Shown: positions 36,269 to 57,145 of the stretch, piece after piece
How the letters are laid out: the number at the start of each line of letters is the position of its first letter
Numbering within the stretch: position 1 is the stretch's first letter
DNA from: Mycolicibacterium parafortuitum
GTDB taxonomy: Bacteria > Actinomycetota > Actinomycetes > Mycobacteriales > Mycobacteriaceae
DNA length: 64,000 bases
NCBI RefSeq assembly: GCF_010725485.1
Contig: NZ_AP022598.1
Location: 1,054,001 to 1,118,000, forward strand
Direction: 5' to 3'
Notes under the pieces: generated by a model
The model's input: only the letters and a program-made list of their open reading frames with translations
Database searches by the model: none
What the model was told of the DNA's origin: nothing
Translations under genes and position numbers: made by a program

Positions 36269-36345
36269 ATCACGTCCGTACTGAATCCTGGGAGGAACTC
36301 GTTGACCATCGCTCCTGGCCCGCTCGTGTCGAAGTTTTGCATAGA

Positions 36346-39300
36346 TCAGGTGTCCGCGCTAACCCGTTCGCGAGCCGGGGCCGCGACCCGCGACGGCCAC
36401 CAGTTCGCCCGCCCCAGCAACGTCGCGACCGCGGGCACCAGGATGGTGCGCACGACGAAGGTGTCCAGCAGGATGCCGACGCCGATCACGAATCCGCCCT
36501 GCACGACGATGCCGATGCTGGAGAACAGCAGACCGGCCATCGACGCGGCGAAGATCAACCCGGCCGCGGTGATCACGCCGCCGGTCGAGCCGAGCGCGCG
36601 GATGATGCCGAACCGCACGCTGTGCGGTGAGTCGTCGCGCATCCGCGACACGAACAGCATGTTGTAGTCGGCGCCGACGGCGACCAGCACCACGAACGCC
36701 AGCGGCGGCACGCTCCAGTGCAACTGCTGACCGAGCAGCAGCTGGAACACCGCCACCCCGACACCGATCGCGGCGAAATAGGACACCACCACCGAACCGA
36801 CCAGGTACAGCGGCGCGATCAGCGAGCGCAGCAACAGCATCAGCACCAGCGTCACGATGATCAGCGTGACGACGATGATGAACCGGATGTCGTGCTCGTA
36901 GTAGTCGCGGGTGTCGCGCAACGCGGCCGGGAAGCCGCCCATCGAGATCGTCGCATCGGAGAGCATGGTGTTGGGCTGTGCGCCGCGGGCGATGTCGCTG
37001 ATCGTGTTGACCTGGTCCATCGCTTCCGGGCTGAACGGGTTGAGCTTGGTCTGCACCAGATAACGCACCGAATGCCCGTCCGGCGAGACGAACGCCTCGG
37101 CGGCCTTCTGGAACTCGACGGCGCCCAGCACCTCGGCCGGGATGCTGAAGCCGGCCATGTTCGAACTCGCCGCGTCGTTGCGCATGGTCAGCAGGAACGC
37201 CGCGGCCTGGTCCAGCCCGGCGGCCATCACCTTGATCTGCTCGACGAGCTGGTCGACGCCGCCGGCGACCTGGCGGCTGCCGTCGGCGAGCCGGTCGGCG
37301 CCGTCCTCGAGGTCGGCCAGCCCGGCCCGCGCCCCGGACGGGGTGTCGAGGCCCATCGCCGAGATCGCGTTGGTCAGCTTGGCCAGCGCGGAGTTCAGCT
37401 GGTTGACCGTCGCGGTCAGGCTCTGCCGGTCGTCGACGCCCTGAAGCTGGCCGGCGAGCTGGTTGATCTCGTCCACCCGGCCGTCCTCGCGGGCGGTCAT
37501 CAACTTCTCGAACTGCATCCGGGTGTCCACGCAGGACGGGTTGGCGTCGCAGACCCGGTTGCCGTGCAGCGCGGCCAGCACCGGGCCGATCCAGGCGAAC
37601 ATGTCTTTGACCGCGCGGAAGTTCAGCCCCATCGACAGCCCGAGTTTGTTGACGCTGTCGACGAGCTTGGCGGCGGTCGCGACGTCGCGCACCAGTTTGT
37701 CGCCGCCGTACTCGGTGCGCACGGACGAGAACGTGTCGATCAGCCCGCGCAGGCTCGGCGCGATCTCGTTGACCTGGGCCCGCACGTCGCCGAGGCTGTC
37801 CGCCAACTCCGTCGCGCCGTCGGCGAGGGTGTTCAGGTCGCCGCTGCGTTCGCCGATCTGGGCCGAGCCGGCGGCCAGCCGGTCCCCGACGATGCCGGCC
37901 TGGAAGGTGGCCCGGAACTCGGCCGGGACCTCGCCCAGCGGCCGGGTCACACCGCTGACCAGTGCGATGTCCGGCAGCTGCGCGATCCGCGACGCCATCT
38001 GCTCGAGGTCGGCGAGGGCCTGCGGGTTACGCAGATCCCTGGGGCTCTGCACGAGGATGTACTGCGGGATCGACTGGCTGACCGGGAAATGCCGTTCCAG
38101 CGCGGCGTACCCGACCGAGCTGGGCGCCGACGGCGACACGGCCTTGCGGTCGTCGTAGTTGTAGTTCGCGACGATCGCGAAGCTGCCGAGCAGCACCAGC
38201 ACCAGCGCGCTGGCCACCAGATGCGGCACCGGCCGACGCACGATCCGGATCCCGGAGCGCCGCCAGAACAGCGCGGTCAGCTCGCGGCGCGGTTTGATCC
38301 AGCCGCGCGGGCCCGCCAACGTCAGGATCGCCGGCAGCAGCGTGATGCCGGCCAGGTAGGCGACGCCGATGCCGATCGCGGCCGACACCCCGATCGTGCG
38401 GAACACGCCCATCTTCGCGAAGCTCATCGCCAGGAACGTGATGCCGACGGTGGTCGCCGACGCGGTGATGACCTTGCCGATCGAGATCATCGCCGCCCGC
38501 ACCGCGTCGTCGGACTGCGAGCCCTGCCGCAGGTAGTCGTGATACCGGCTGATCAGGAACACCGCGTAGTCGGTGCCGGCACCGGCCAGGATCGCGCTGA
38601 GGAACACGATGGACTGATTCGACACCCCCGATCCGGTCAGCTGGGAGTACGCCGCGACCACCCCCTGGGCGATCAGCACCGACGATCCGATGGTGATCAG
38701 CGGCAGCAGCATCGTGACCACATTGCGATACACCAGCAGCAGCACCCCGAGCACCAGCACGGCGATCGCGATCTCGATGGGCAGCCGGTCCTGGTCACCC
38801 GCGACGGTCAGGTCCGCGACGGTCGCGGCGGGGCCGGTGATGTAGACGTGCAGCGAGTCTCCGGCCGGCCCGGCGTCGGGCACCTCGTGCCGGATGACGT
38901 CGGCGACCCGGTTGAACGATTCGTAGGCCCGCGGTGTGCCCAGCTCACCGACCAGGCTGACCGGCAGTACCCAGGTGGTCTTGTCCTCGCTGGTCAGGAA
39001 CTGCCGCAGCTGCGGGGTGCTGACGAAGTCCTGCACCGACACCACGTCGGCGACGTCGTCGCGCAGCGCGTCGACGACGTTGCGGTAGGTGACCTCGTCC
39101 TGCGGTCGCAGTCCGGATTCGTTGATGAACGCGACGACGAGCAGGTTGTCCGACCCGGATTCGTCGAACGCGACGGCCATCCTCTGCGCGGTGACGCTCG
39201 ACGGGGCGTCGGCGGGCAGGATCTGCAGCGGATGCTTGGCGGCCATCTCGCCGAGCGACGGGAAGGACAGCGGCAGTGCCACGGCCAGCGCGATCCACAC

Positions 39301-39351
39301 CGCGATCACCGCCCAGGGGCGGCGCACCACGACATCGGCTAGCCGTCGCAT
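36346..39351 (-). CDS. mmpL10: MmpL10-type RND lipid exporter
   Basis: 1,001 residues from ATG 39351, with GGAGG about 10 bases upstream; GTG 39375 is an alternative. Two RND halves are visible: helix 1 (RPWAVIAVWIALAVALPLSF), the first periplasmic domain, a block of helices with GAGTDYAVFLISRYHDYLRQ, a long periplasmic/coiled region with DGATELADSLGDVRAQVNEI, and the second helix block with VLVAVGADYNMLFVSRMRDD. It uses the proton gradient to move a trehalose lipid precursor across the membrane. It is second in the papA operon. Confidence 0.92.
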   Translation of the reverse strand: MRRLADVVVRRPWAVIAVWIALAVALPLSFPSLGEMAAKHPLQILPADAPSSVTAQRMAVAFDESGSDNLLVVAFINESGLRPQDEVTYRNVVDALRDDVADVVSVQDFVSTPQLRQFLTSEDKTTWVLPVSLVGELGTPRAYESFNRVADVIRHEVPDAGPAGDSLHVYITGPAATVADLTVAGDQDRLPIEIAIAVLVLGVLLLVYRNVVTMLLPLITIGSSVLIAQGVVAAYSQLTGSGVSNQSIVFLSAILAGAGTDYAVFLISRYHDYLRQGSQSDDAVRAAMISIGKVITASATTVGITFLAMSFAKMGVFRTIGVSAAIGIGVAYLAGITLLPAILTLAGPRGWIKPRRELTALFWRRSGIRIVRRPVPHLVASALVLVLLGSFAIVANYNYDDRKAVSPSAPSSVGYAALERHFPVSQSIPQYILVQSPRDLRNPQALADLEQMASRIAQLPDIALVSGVTRPLGEVPAEFRATFQAGIVGDRLAAGSAQIGERSGDLNTLADGATELADSLGDVRAQVNEIAPSLRGLIDTFSSVRTEYGGDKLVRDVATAAKLVDSVNKLGLSMGLNFRAVKDMFAWIGPVLAALHGNRVCDANPSCVDTRMQFEKLMTAREDGRVDEINQLAGQLQGVDDRQSLTATVNQLNSALAKLTNAISAMGLDTPSGARAGLADLEDGADRLADGSRQVAGGVDQLVEQIKVMAAGLDQAAAFLLTMRNDAASSNMAGFSIPAEVLGAVEFQKAAEAFVSPDGHSVRYLVQTKLNPFSPEAMDQVNTISDIARGAQPNTMLSDATISMGGFPAALRDTRDYYEHDIRFIIVVTLIIVTLVLMLLLRSLIAPLYLVGSVVVSYFAAIGVGVAVFQLLLGQQLHWSVPPLAFVVLVAVGADYNMLFVSRMRDDSPHSVRFGIIRALGSTGGVITAAGLIFAASMAGLLFSSIGIVVQGGFVIGVGILLDTFVVRTILVPAVATLLGRANWWPSRVAAPARERVSADT

Positions 39352-39429
39352 CTCGGCCGCACCTCCGCCCTGCACCGCCGCAATCGCAGGACTGCGGTGG
39401 AATGGCCAAACCCTGCGACGATTTTCACG

Positions 39430-40851
39430 CTACGCGACGCGTCCCCAGTTGCCCGTGTCCGCGACGAGCGCGGCCACCGACCTCATGGCCCGCATATATC
39501 GCTCGACCGATTTCTTCGCCACCGGATTGTCGGGATGCATGATCGCCATCTCGACGCCCTGGTCGTATCGGAAGATGTAAATGGTCAACTGATACGAGTA
39601 CCGGCCGTCCGGATAGATGCCGATGTTGTCGGCCAATCCCATTTCGGCGGCCGCCAGAATGGCGTTCATCGGCGCGGCGCCGCCGTGGAAGAAATTCGAC
39701 ACCGGGAAATTCGGTCGCGGCCAGCGCAGCCACGGCGCCAATTCCAGCACCCGGTAATACGGCACCTTCGCCATGTTCAGGCCCGAGTCGAACGCATTCT
39801 GCGCGGCCCACGCGGCGTCGCCGAATGACGCCGCCCCGATCGGCACGGTGATCGGAATGAGGCCGGTGAACCAGCCCTGGGTCATGAAATTGTCCGATCC
39901 GCTGCGCGAATCCCGCGGCGTCAGCCCGTAATAGGTCAGTGCGCCGGTCAATTCGTGTTCGACCTGGGCCAGGCAGGCGAACAGGCCCCCGACGAACCGC
40001 GCGCCTGCCGCCCCGCACGCCGCATCGAACCGCTCCGTCTGCGCCGCGTCCAGCAGCGGTTCGGAGGTCATCACACTGCGGGTGGAATCCTGCGGATTCC
40101 CCAGCGGTAGCGGGAATTCGGGAAAACCGTCGGCGTTGTTCTCGGCGAACTCGATCCAGGCGCGCACCCCGGGGGAGTCCTCGGTCAGCTCCGCGGTGAA
40201 CTCCCGTTCGCGCACGCAGAATTCGTCGAAACTGCCCGCGTCAGGAAGTGTCAACGCCTGCCCGCCGCTGCTCAGCGCCGAATACATGCCGTTGGCTTCC
40301 ATCATCGTGGTGCCGATCAGAGTCGCGTCACCGTGCACGTGATCCATCGACGCGAAGAAACTGAAATGGTCGTCGCTCTGAATGACCCCGAACGTGAAAC
40401 AACCCCACTCGAGCGGGCTCGGGATTGCGATCACGTGCTGGTGGATCTCCTCGACCGTCATATGGCCGTGTTCGACCGGCACGAATTCGATGTCGGCGGG
40501 GTCTTCGAGGGCGTGCCGGATGAACTGACCGTCGGGCCCCTCGGCGAACCAGCTGCGGAATGTGTCGTGCCGCCGCAGATAGGCGTTGACGGCATGATCC
40601 ATCGCGGCGATATCGCATCGGCCCGCCACATCGCAGCTCGCGATGATCTGCCGGGAGAAGTTCAAACCGGCCGTCGTTCGTTCGCAGTAGTTACGCAGGT
40701 GCTGGCCCTGCATGAAGCTGACCGGGACCGTGCTGACCGGGGCCTGGCGGGCCTTCTCGATCGACGCTTCCGTCGGATGCCAGGAGATGACGTTTCCGGG
40801 TCGAAGCGACCATTCCTCAAGTGCGCCAACTGTGATCTTGCCGATGCGCAA
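39430..40851 (-). CDS. papA: polyketide-associated acyltransferase (PapA)
   Basis: 473 residues from TTG 40851, chosen because GGGGAGG lies 8 bases upstream; ATG 40926 is an in-frame alternative. It begins LRIGKITVGALEEWSLRPGN, like PapA2/PapA3. The acyltransferase motif reads DHVHGDAT: the HxxxD catalytic residues are present, but the Gly that usually follows Asp is Ala. C-terminal features are TQGWFTGLIPITVPIG and PNFPVSNFFHGGAAPMNA. It acylates trehalose with a fatty or polyketide chain. It is first in the operon and divergent from pks. Confidence 0.88.
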   Translation of the reverse strand: MRIGKITVGALEEWSLRPGNVISWHPTEASIEKARQAPVSTVPVSFMQGQHLRNYCERTTAGLNFSRQIIASCDVAGRCDIAAMDHAVNAYLRRHDTFRSWFAEGPDGQFIRHALEDPADIEFVPVEHGHMTVEEIHQHVIAIPSPLEWGCFTFGVIQSDDHFSFFASMDHVHGDATLIGTTMMEANGMYSALSSGGQALTLPDAGSFDEFCVREREFTAELTEDSPGVRAWIEFAENNADGFPEFPLPLGNPQDSTRSVMTSEPLLDAAQTERFDAACGAAGARFVGGLFACLAQVEHELTGALTYYGLTPRDSRSGSDNFMTQGWFTGLIPITVPIGAASFGDAAWAAQNAFDSGLNMAKVPYYRVLELAPWLRWPRPNFPVSNFFHGGAAPMNAILAAAEMGLADNIGIYPDGRYSYQLTIYIFRYDQGVEMAIMHPDNPVAKKSVERYMRAMRSVAALVADTGNWGRVA

Positions 40852-41091
40852 TGCGTGGTCCTCCCCAGTACTGCTCTGTCGTGCCGGTTCGGTGATCCCG
40901 CCGCAGCCTTGTTCGCTGGACAACATACCCAACGACCGGGCCCCACCGGGTACGCCCGGTCGAAGAGGCAGCAACTTCCCCATGCCTCCCACCCCCGTGC
41001 AATAGTGTGCGTCGGGGGAGTTGATTCTTGGGCGTGTCAGCTGTGCCGCGGGGCGGTGTTGCGACCGTCGACTCATGGGAGGTCACACGGC
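40852..41091. promoter_or_regulatory. papA / pks divergent promoter region
   Basis: This 240-bp spacer separates the TTG of papA and the ATG of pks, so it must hold both promoters of the lipid locus. CAATAGTGT (about 41001) is a possible -10 for pks, and GGTATGTTG on the minus strand near 40930 a possible -10 for papA. No clear operator palindrome was found. GGGAGG at 41077-41082 is the pks ribosome site. Confidence 0.45.
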
Positions 41092-52077
<10,986 letters not shown>

Positions 52078-52127
52078 CCACATTCGGCGGCGTCTGAGGG
52101 CGCGGTCTGCCGGGTAGCCTGCCGGCC

Positions 52128-52616
52128 ATGGTGACCGACACGCGTACCCGCCCGAAACCGTGGCTCGCACTGGCGATCTCCGTGCTGGCCGTGCTGCTGG
52201 CGTCGGGGCTCGGCGGACTGGCCTCGAACAGCGCGCAGGGGTATGCACAACTGCGTCAGCCCGGGTTCGCGCCGCCGTCGTGGGTGTTCGGGCCGACGTG
52301 GACGCTGCTGTACGCGCTGATGGCGATCGCCGCATGGCTGGTGTGGCGGACCGGCCCGGCGCCGGAGACCCGCCGCGCGCTGGTGCTGTACGGCGTGCAG
52401 CTGGCGCTCAACGCGGCGTGGACGCCGCTGTTCTTCGGGCTGGGCTGGCGCGGGATCGCATTCGTCGAGCTGGCCGTGCTGCTGGTGGTGCTGATCGTCA
52501 CCGTGGTCGCGTTCTGGCGGCGCAGCGCCGTCGCGGGCGCGCTGCTGCTGCCCTATGTGGCGTGGTCGACGTTCGCGCTCTGCCTCAATTTCGCTGTGTG
52601 GCAACTGAACAGTTGA
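52128..52616 (+). CDS. TspO/MBR family membrane protein
   Basis: 162 residues. Five helices with the family core QPGFAPPSWVFGPTWTLLYA, LMAIAAWLVWRTG, LALNAAWTPLFFGLGWRGIA and LPYVAWSTFALCLNFAVWQL. TspO proteins bind tetrapyrroles and cholesterol-like ligands in the membrane; a stress or tetrapyrrole role is usual in bacteria. It starts 50 bases after pks on the same strand and could be read through from it, though the TPP pathway does not need it. Confidence 0.88.
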   Translation: MVTDTRTRPKPWLALAISVLAVLLASGLGGLASNSAQGYAQLRQPGFAPPSWVFGPTWTLLYALMAIAAWLVWRTGPAPETRRALVLYGVQLALNAAWTPLFFGLGWRGIAFVELAVLLVVLIVTVVAFWRRSAVAGALLLPYVAWSTFALCLNFAVWQLNS

Positions 52617-52620
52617 GACG

Positions 52621-53706
52621 TCACGCCCAGCGGGTGACCTCGGCGTCGGCGGGCAGCGCCGACCGCAGCGGCACCTGCAGCCCGTCGTAGATCCCGGGTT
52701 TCTGTTCCACGAGCCAGTTCAGCGCACCGAGCAACCGGTTGGCCGCGGTGGTGTTGCCGCCGTCGGCTCGGGTGCCACCGGGTGCGTCCGCGCGGGTGGT
52801 GATGGTCAGCTGCGGGTCGCCGTCGACGATCACCCGGTGATCGCCGGCGCCCTGGTCCGGCTGGGGCCAGTGCGGCGCGCACGACGGGTGGATGCGGGTG
52901 ATGTGGTCGATGACGACCCGCTGCGTACCGCCCGACCAACCGATCACCTTCAGCCAGAACGCGCCCTGGGTGCCCTTGTCGAAGGTCCCGAGCACGGTCT
53001 CGACGGTCTCCTCCAGCGGGAGCCGTTCCACTTCTTCGGTGATCTCGTCGATCTCGATGCCGAGCCCGCGGCCGACGAGCCGGATGTTGCCGCCCCACAC
53101 CATCGTCGGGATGGTCGGCAGCAGCATCATCGGCGTCTCCTCCATCGGCCCGCCGAACCCGCAGGACACCCGCACCGCGAACGGCTGGTTGTAGGTCGAG
53201 TAGTCGAAGATCTCCTGGCAGGTGATGGTGCGGATCCGGGTACACAGGCTCGCGGCGGTAACCGCCAGCGCGTCGTTGCCCCACCCCGGATCGACGCCGC
53301 TGACCAGCAGCGTCGCGCCACCTTCCTCGGCGGCCGCGGTCAGGCGCTGCACCCATTCGACGGGCGCGGACGCCGGGTCGTACAACGAGTACAGCGACGG
53401 CGTGACGACATGCTTGCCCGCGCGCAGGCACCGTTCGATGTCGGCCACGGCCTCATCGGGGCGGATGTCGCCGGAGGCCATATAGGCGACGGCGTCGGAC
53501 GTCGCGAGGCTCGCCTCAAGATCGGGGCCGTCGGTGGTCGCGGTGATCCCGGTGGGCTGGTCGAGCCCGGCGAACGTCGCGGCGTCGCGCCCGGCCTTGT
53601 CCGGCGAGGAGGTGATCACCGCCGTCAGCCGCAACCCCGGAAAGCCCGTCACCGAGCGGATCGAGACCGAACCCATATTGCCGGTGCCCCATACCGCGAC
53701 ACCCAT
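52621..53706 (-). CDS. dihydrodipicolinate reductase-like NAD(P)-dependent protein
   Basis: 361 residues from ATG 53706 (MGVAVWGTGNMGSVSIRSVT); the frame opens 7 codons earlier. N-terminal Rossmann motif GTGNMG, then AYMASGDIRPDEAVADIERC and LRAGKHVVTPSLYSLYDPAS. The region VSGVDPGWGNDALAVTAASL and FDYSTYNQPFAVRVSCGFGG is typical of mycobacterial amine/2,4-diaminopentanoate dehydrogenase-like reductases. The substrate is unknown. It converges with tspO (4-base gap) and is divergent from fadE5 across 251 bp. Confidence 0.8.
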   Translation of the reverse strand: MGVAVWGTGNMGSVSIRSVTGFPGLRLTAVITSSPDKAGRDAATFAGLDQPTGITATTDGPDLEASLATSDAVAYMASGDIRPDEAVADIERCLRAGKHVVTPSLYSLYDPASAPVEWVQRLTAAAEEGGATLLVSGVDPGWGNDALAVTAASLCTRIRTITCQEIFDYSTYNQPFAVRVSCGFGGPMEETPMMLLPTIPTMVWGGNIRLVGRGLGIEIDEITEEVERLPLEETVETVLGTFDKGTQGAFWLKVIGWSGGTQRVVIDHITRIHPSCAPHWPQPDQGAGDHRVIVDGDPQLTITTRADAPGGTRADGGNTTAANRLLGALNWLVEQKPGIYDGLQVPLRSALPADAEVTRWA

Positions 53707-53867
53707 TGCCGTCCTCACCGGACACACCCTATCCGGCCAAACGTGACTATCATCACAGATCGACTAAATCGCTGGTCAGCGGGGTAATCCGCGCCGAAGG
53801 CAGGGCCCGGCCAACCACCTGGTTGGGATGTGACCGGAAATTGCCCACACTCGTCTTGCGTTGAAGT

Positions 53868-53907
53868 TACCGGCCGGTATAGTTACGCGCAGTTACTGGT
53901 GGGTAAC
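53868..53907. promoter_or_regulatory. fadE5 upstream operator cluster
   Basis: TACCGGCCGGTA (53868-53879) is a perfect 12-bp palindrome. GTTACTGGTGGGTAAC (53892-53907) is an inverted repeat with 5-bp arms. A further GTTAC lies at 53882-53886. The second site resembles the CTTACTCTGGAGTAAG palindrome between fadA2 and fabG4 (TTACT-N5-GTAA in both), so one regulator may control both. The cluster ends 50 bases before the fadE5 GTG. Confidence 0.55.
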
Positions 53908-53957
53908 TTATCCGACGAGTACCCAACCGCATGTGGCGTTCTCATCGAGGAGGAATC

Positions 53958-55793
53958 GTGGGCCACTACAAGAGCAATGTCCGTGACCAGGTGTTCAACC
54001 TGTTCGAGGTACTCGGAGTCGACAAGGCTCTGGGTCAGGGCACATACGCCGACCTGGACGTCGACACCGTCACCGAGATGCTGGGCGAAATGGCCAAGCT
54101 CGCCGAGGGCCCTGTCGCCGACTCCTTCGAAGAGGGCGACCGCAACCCGCCGGTCTTCGACCCCAAGAACCACACCGTGACGCTGCCCGAGGCGTTCAAG
54201 AAGTCGGTGCGCTCGGTCATCGACGGTGGCTGGGACAAGCTGACGATCAGCGAGGAACTCGGCGGCACGCCGATGCCCAGCGCGATCTCGTGGGCGCTGC
54301 AGGAGCACATCCTCGGCGCCAACCCCGCCGTGTACATGTACGCGATGGGCGCCGCGTTCGCCGGCATCTTCCACAACCTCGGTACCGAGGAGCAGAAGAA
54401 GTGGGCCAAGCTGGCCGCCGACCGCGGGTGGGGTTCGACCATGGTCCTGACCGAGCCGGATGCCGGCTCCGACGTCGGCGCCGGCCGCACCAAGGCCGTG
54501 CAGCAGCCCGACGGCACCTGGCACATCGACGGCGTGAAGCGCTTCATCACCTCGGCCGATTCGGACGACCTGTTCGAGAACATCATGCATCTGGTGCTGG
54601 CCCGCCCCGAGGGCGCAGGCCCGGGCACCAAGGGTCTGTCGCTGTTCTTCGTGCCGAAGTACCACTTCGATCCCGAGACCGGTGAGCCCGGCGAGCGCAA
54701 CGGCGTGTTCGTCACCAACGTCGAGCACAAGATGGGCCTCAAGGTCTCGGCCACCTGTGAGCTGTCGCTGGGCCAGCACGGCGTCCCGGCCGTCGGCTGG
54801 CTGGTCGGTGAGGTGCACGACGGCATCGCGCAGATGTTCGACGTCATCGAGCAGGCGCGAATGATGGTGGGTACCAAGGCCATCGCGACCCTGTCGACCG
54901 GTTACCTGAACGCGCTGGAGTACGCCAAGGAGCGCATCCAGGGCGCCGACATGACCCAGATGACCGACAAGACCGCACCGCGCGTGTCCATCACGCACCA
55001 CCCGGACGTGCGCCGTTCGCTGATGACCCAGAAGGCCTACGCCGAGGGTCTGCGCGCGCTGTACCTGTACACCGCGACGCACCAGAACGCCGAGGTCGCC
55101 CAGGCCGTGCACGGTGTCGATGCCGACCTCGCGGTCCGGATCAACGATCTGCTGCTTCCGATCGTCAAGGGTGTGGGTTCGGAGCAGGCGTACGCCAAGC
55201 TCACCGAATCGCTGCAGACCTTCGGCGGCTCCGGCTTCCTGCAGGACTACCCGGTCGAGCAGTACATCCGTGACGCCAAGATCGACTCGCTCTACGAGGG
55301 CACCACGGCCATCCAGGCGCAGGACTTCTTCTTCCGCAAGATCGTCCGCGACAAGGGTGTGGCACTGGGCCACGTCGCCGGCCAGATCGAGCAGTTCGTC
55401 AAGTCCGAGACCGGCAACGGCCGGCTCAAGACCGAGCGGGCACTGCTCGCCACCGCGCTGGAGGACGTCCAGGGCATGGCCGCATCGCTGACCGGCTACC
55501 TGATGGCCTCCCAGGAGGATCCGGCCAGCATCTACAAGGTGGGCCTGGGCTCGGTGCGCTTCCTGATGAGCGTCGGTGACCTGGTCATCGGCTGGCTGCT
55601 GCAGCAGCAGGCCGCCGTGGCGATCGAGAAGCTCGATGCCGGTGTGGACGGTGCCGACCGCGCCTTCTACGAGGGCAAGATCGCGGTGGCGTCGTTCTTC
55701 GCGAAGAACTTCCTGCCGCTGCTGACCAGCACCCGCACCATCGTGGAGAACCTCGACAACGAGATCATGGAACTCGACGAGGCCAGCTTCTAA
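53958..55793 (+). CDS. fadE5: acyl-CoA dehydrogenase FadE5
   Basis: 611 residues from GTG 53958, with GAGGAGGAA upstream; this gives [20 protein letters not shown], matching the known FadE5 start from memory. Core motifs: [60 protein letters not shown] and the FAD/active region [20 protein letters not shown] with [10 protein letters not shown]. FadE5 oxidises a broad range of acyl-CoAs (short to long chain) in beta-oxidation. It is divergent from the reductase gene and followed by a strong terminator. Confidence 0.94.
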   Translation: MGHYKSNVRDQVFNLFEVLGVDKALGQGTYADLDVDTVTEMLGEMAKLAEGPVADSFEEGDRNPPVFDPKNHTVTLPEAFKKSVRSVIDGGWDKLTISEELGGTPMPSAISWALQEHILGANPAVYMYAMGAAFAGIFHNLGTEEQKKWAKLAADRGWGSTMVLTEPDAGSDVGAGRTKAVQQPDGTWHIDGVKRFITSADSDDLFENIMHLVLARPEGAGPGTKGLSLFFVPKYHFDPETGEPGERNGVFVTNVEHKMGLKVSATCELSLGQHGVPAVGWLVGEVHDGIAQMFDVIEQARMMVGTKAIATLSTGYLNALEYAKERIQGADMTQMTDKTAPRVSITHHPDVRRSLMTQKAYAEGLRALYLYTATHQNAEVAQAVHGVDADLAVRINDLLLPIVKGVGSEQAYAKLTESLQTFGGSGFLQDYPVEQYIRDAKIDSLYEGTTAIQAQDFFFRKIVRDKGVALGHVAGQIEQFVKSETGNGRLKTERALLATALEDVQGMAASLTGYLMASQEDPASIYKVGLGSVRFLMSVGDLVIGWLLQQQAAVAIEKLDAGVDGADRAFYEGKIAVASFFAKNFLPLLTSTRTIVENLDNEIMELDEASF

Positions 55794-55817
55794 GCGGTTC
55801 CCGGATTCCAGACCCGA

Positions 55818-55846
55818 GACGCCCCCGGACTCTTCCCGGGGGCGTC
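55818..55846 (+). terminator. fadE5 terminator hairpin
   Basis: GACGCCCCCGG (55818-55828) and CCGGGGGCGTC (55836-55846) are perfect 11-bp arms with a 7-base loop, 24 bases after the fadE5 stop. TTGCGTT follows, so the U-tract is weak as is usual in mycobacteria. This is the best terminator in the window. Confidence 0.85.
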
Positions 55847-55869
55847 TTGCGTTGCGCCCCGTTCCTGCG

Positions 55870-55927
55870 CGAGCAGACACAAACTCCGGCGTGTTCATGC
55901 GGACTCGCCGGAGTGTGTGTCTGCTCG
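55870..55927. repeat. large inverted repeat after fadE5
   Basis: 22-bp arms (55870-55891 starting CGAGCAGACACAAACTCC, and 55906-55927) pair with a single mismatch around a 14-base loop. It lies 24 bases beyond the fadE5 terminator in the 315-bp gap to the convergent F420-type gene. AGAC-R-CAA-W-CTC sequences like its arm also occur as the left arm of palindrome copy C. The remaining gap 55928-56108 shows nothing recognisable. Confidence 0.7.
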
Positions 55928-56108
55928 GCCGAGACCGGCTCCGGACACAAGGGCGGGTTCGGGAGGACTTGTGGGTGCGTCTTTCATATGGGTCGCGCGG
56001 CCGGCTTTCATCCCTTGCCGACTCTTTGATTCAGTCACTCCCGAACCCGTCGTGCGATCGATGCTACGCCTGGGTGCAGCACTCGGGAAGAGGGCGAAAC
56101 GGGATTTT

Positions 56109-57029
56109 TCAGCCCAGTTCCCGCAGCAGTGCGCGGGTGCGATCGCGGCCTTCCGGCGAGCGGTCGAACACCGCCGCGACGTACTCGTCGACGCCCGCTG
56201 CGCGCAGTTCGGCGAGGCGGTCGCGCACGGTGGCCTCGTCGCCGATGATCGCGGCGTCCTCGGGTCCGGCGTAGCCTTCGCGGTCCAGCATGGCCCGGTA
56301 GGACGGCAGCGTGCCGTAGACCGCGAACTGCTCGGCCGCCTGCTTACGCGCGGCGTCGACGTCGTCGGTCACCGCCACCGGCAGCGACGAGACGACCCGC
56401 ACGGCGCCGTCGGGCCGGCCCGCGTCCGCGGCGGCCTGGCGCAGGGTCGGGCTGACGTGGTCGCGCAGGGTCGTCGGCCCGGTCATCCACGTCACCGTGC
56501 CCTGGGTGCGTCGGCCCGCCAGTCGGAGCAGTTGCGGACCCAGTGCCGCGATGTACACATCGGGTTTCGGCGCCCCGGGCACCTGCAGGGCGCCGCGGGT
56601 CGTCACCGTCTCCCCCGTCGCGTTCGCGGGCTCACCGGCCAGCAGGGGCAGCAGTCCGTCGAGGTACTCGTTGAGGCGGCGCACCGGCCTGTCCCACGGA
56701 ATGCCCCACATGCCCTCGGTGACCGCGGCGTGCGTCATGCCGAGCCCGAGGAGGAACCGGCCACCGGAGGCCAGGCTGACGGTCAGCGCGCGCTGTGCCA
56801 GCTGCATCGGGTGCTGGTTCTGGATCGGGACGACGCCGCTGCCCACTTCGATCGTGTCGACCTCGTGCAACGCCACGGCCAGGATGGTCAACAGGTCCGG
56901 CTCGTAGGGCAGCTGACTCATCCAGACGCGGGCGAATCCCTCGTCGCGCAGCTGGGTGAGGTAGGCGATGGTGCCGTCGATCTGGTTGGGGGCGAGGTCG
57001 ACGACCTGGCCGAACATGCTGATCTGCAT
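56109..57029 (-). CDS. LLM-class F420-dependent oxidoreductase
   Basis: 306 residues from ATG 57029 (MQISMFGQVVDLAPNQIDGT); the frame opens 19 codons earlier without a ribosome site. Luciferase-like fold: YLTQLRDEGFARVWMSQLPY, EVGSGVVPIQNQHPMQLAQR, ALTVSLASGGRFLLGLGMTH and YIAALGPQLLRLAGRRTQGT with VTWMTGP. Mycobacterial members use the deazaflavin F420; the cofactor here is inferred from subfamily look. The substrate is unknown. It converges with fadE5, and repeat copy D lies upstream. Confidence 0.87.
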   Translation of the reverse strand: MQISMFGQVVDLAPNQIDGTIAYLTQLRDEGFARVWMSQLPYEPDLLTILAVALHEVDTIEVGSGVVPIQNQHPMQLAQRALTVSLASGGRFLLGLGMTHAAVTEGMWGIPWDRPVRRLNEYLDGLLPLLAGEPANATGETVTTRGALQVPGAPKPDVYIAALGPQLLRLAGRRTQGTVTWMTGPTTLRDHVSPTLRQAAADAGRPDGAVRVVSSLPVAVTDDVDAARKQAAEQFAVYGTLPSYRAMLDREGYAGPEDAAIIGDEATVRDRLAELRAAGVDEYVAAVFDRSPEGRDRTRALLRELG

Positions 57030-57145
57030 GTCGTCCAAAGTAAGAGCCCCGTGTTGCCGTCGGGTCGGGGGGTCAGACGGCAACACGGAGCTATCCGGTG
57101 TATCGACGGCGGTACGACGGGCGTTACAGCGTGCTCAGAAGTTCC

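Noticed and set aside
36301..36630. Short plus-strand frames antisense to the end of mmpL10
   Set aside because: No ribosome site or motif; composition follows the complementary mmpL10 codons.
40333..41091. Upstream extension of the pks reading frame (253 extra codons)
   Set aside because: It runs antisense through papA, has no KS-like sequence, and the ATG at 41092 has a GGGAGG ribosome site; the KS domain begins about 12 codons later.
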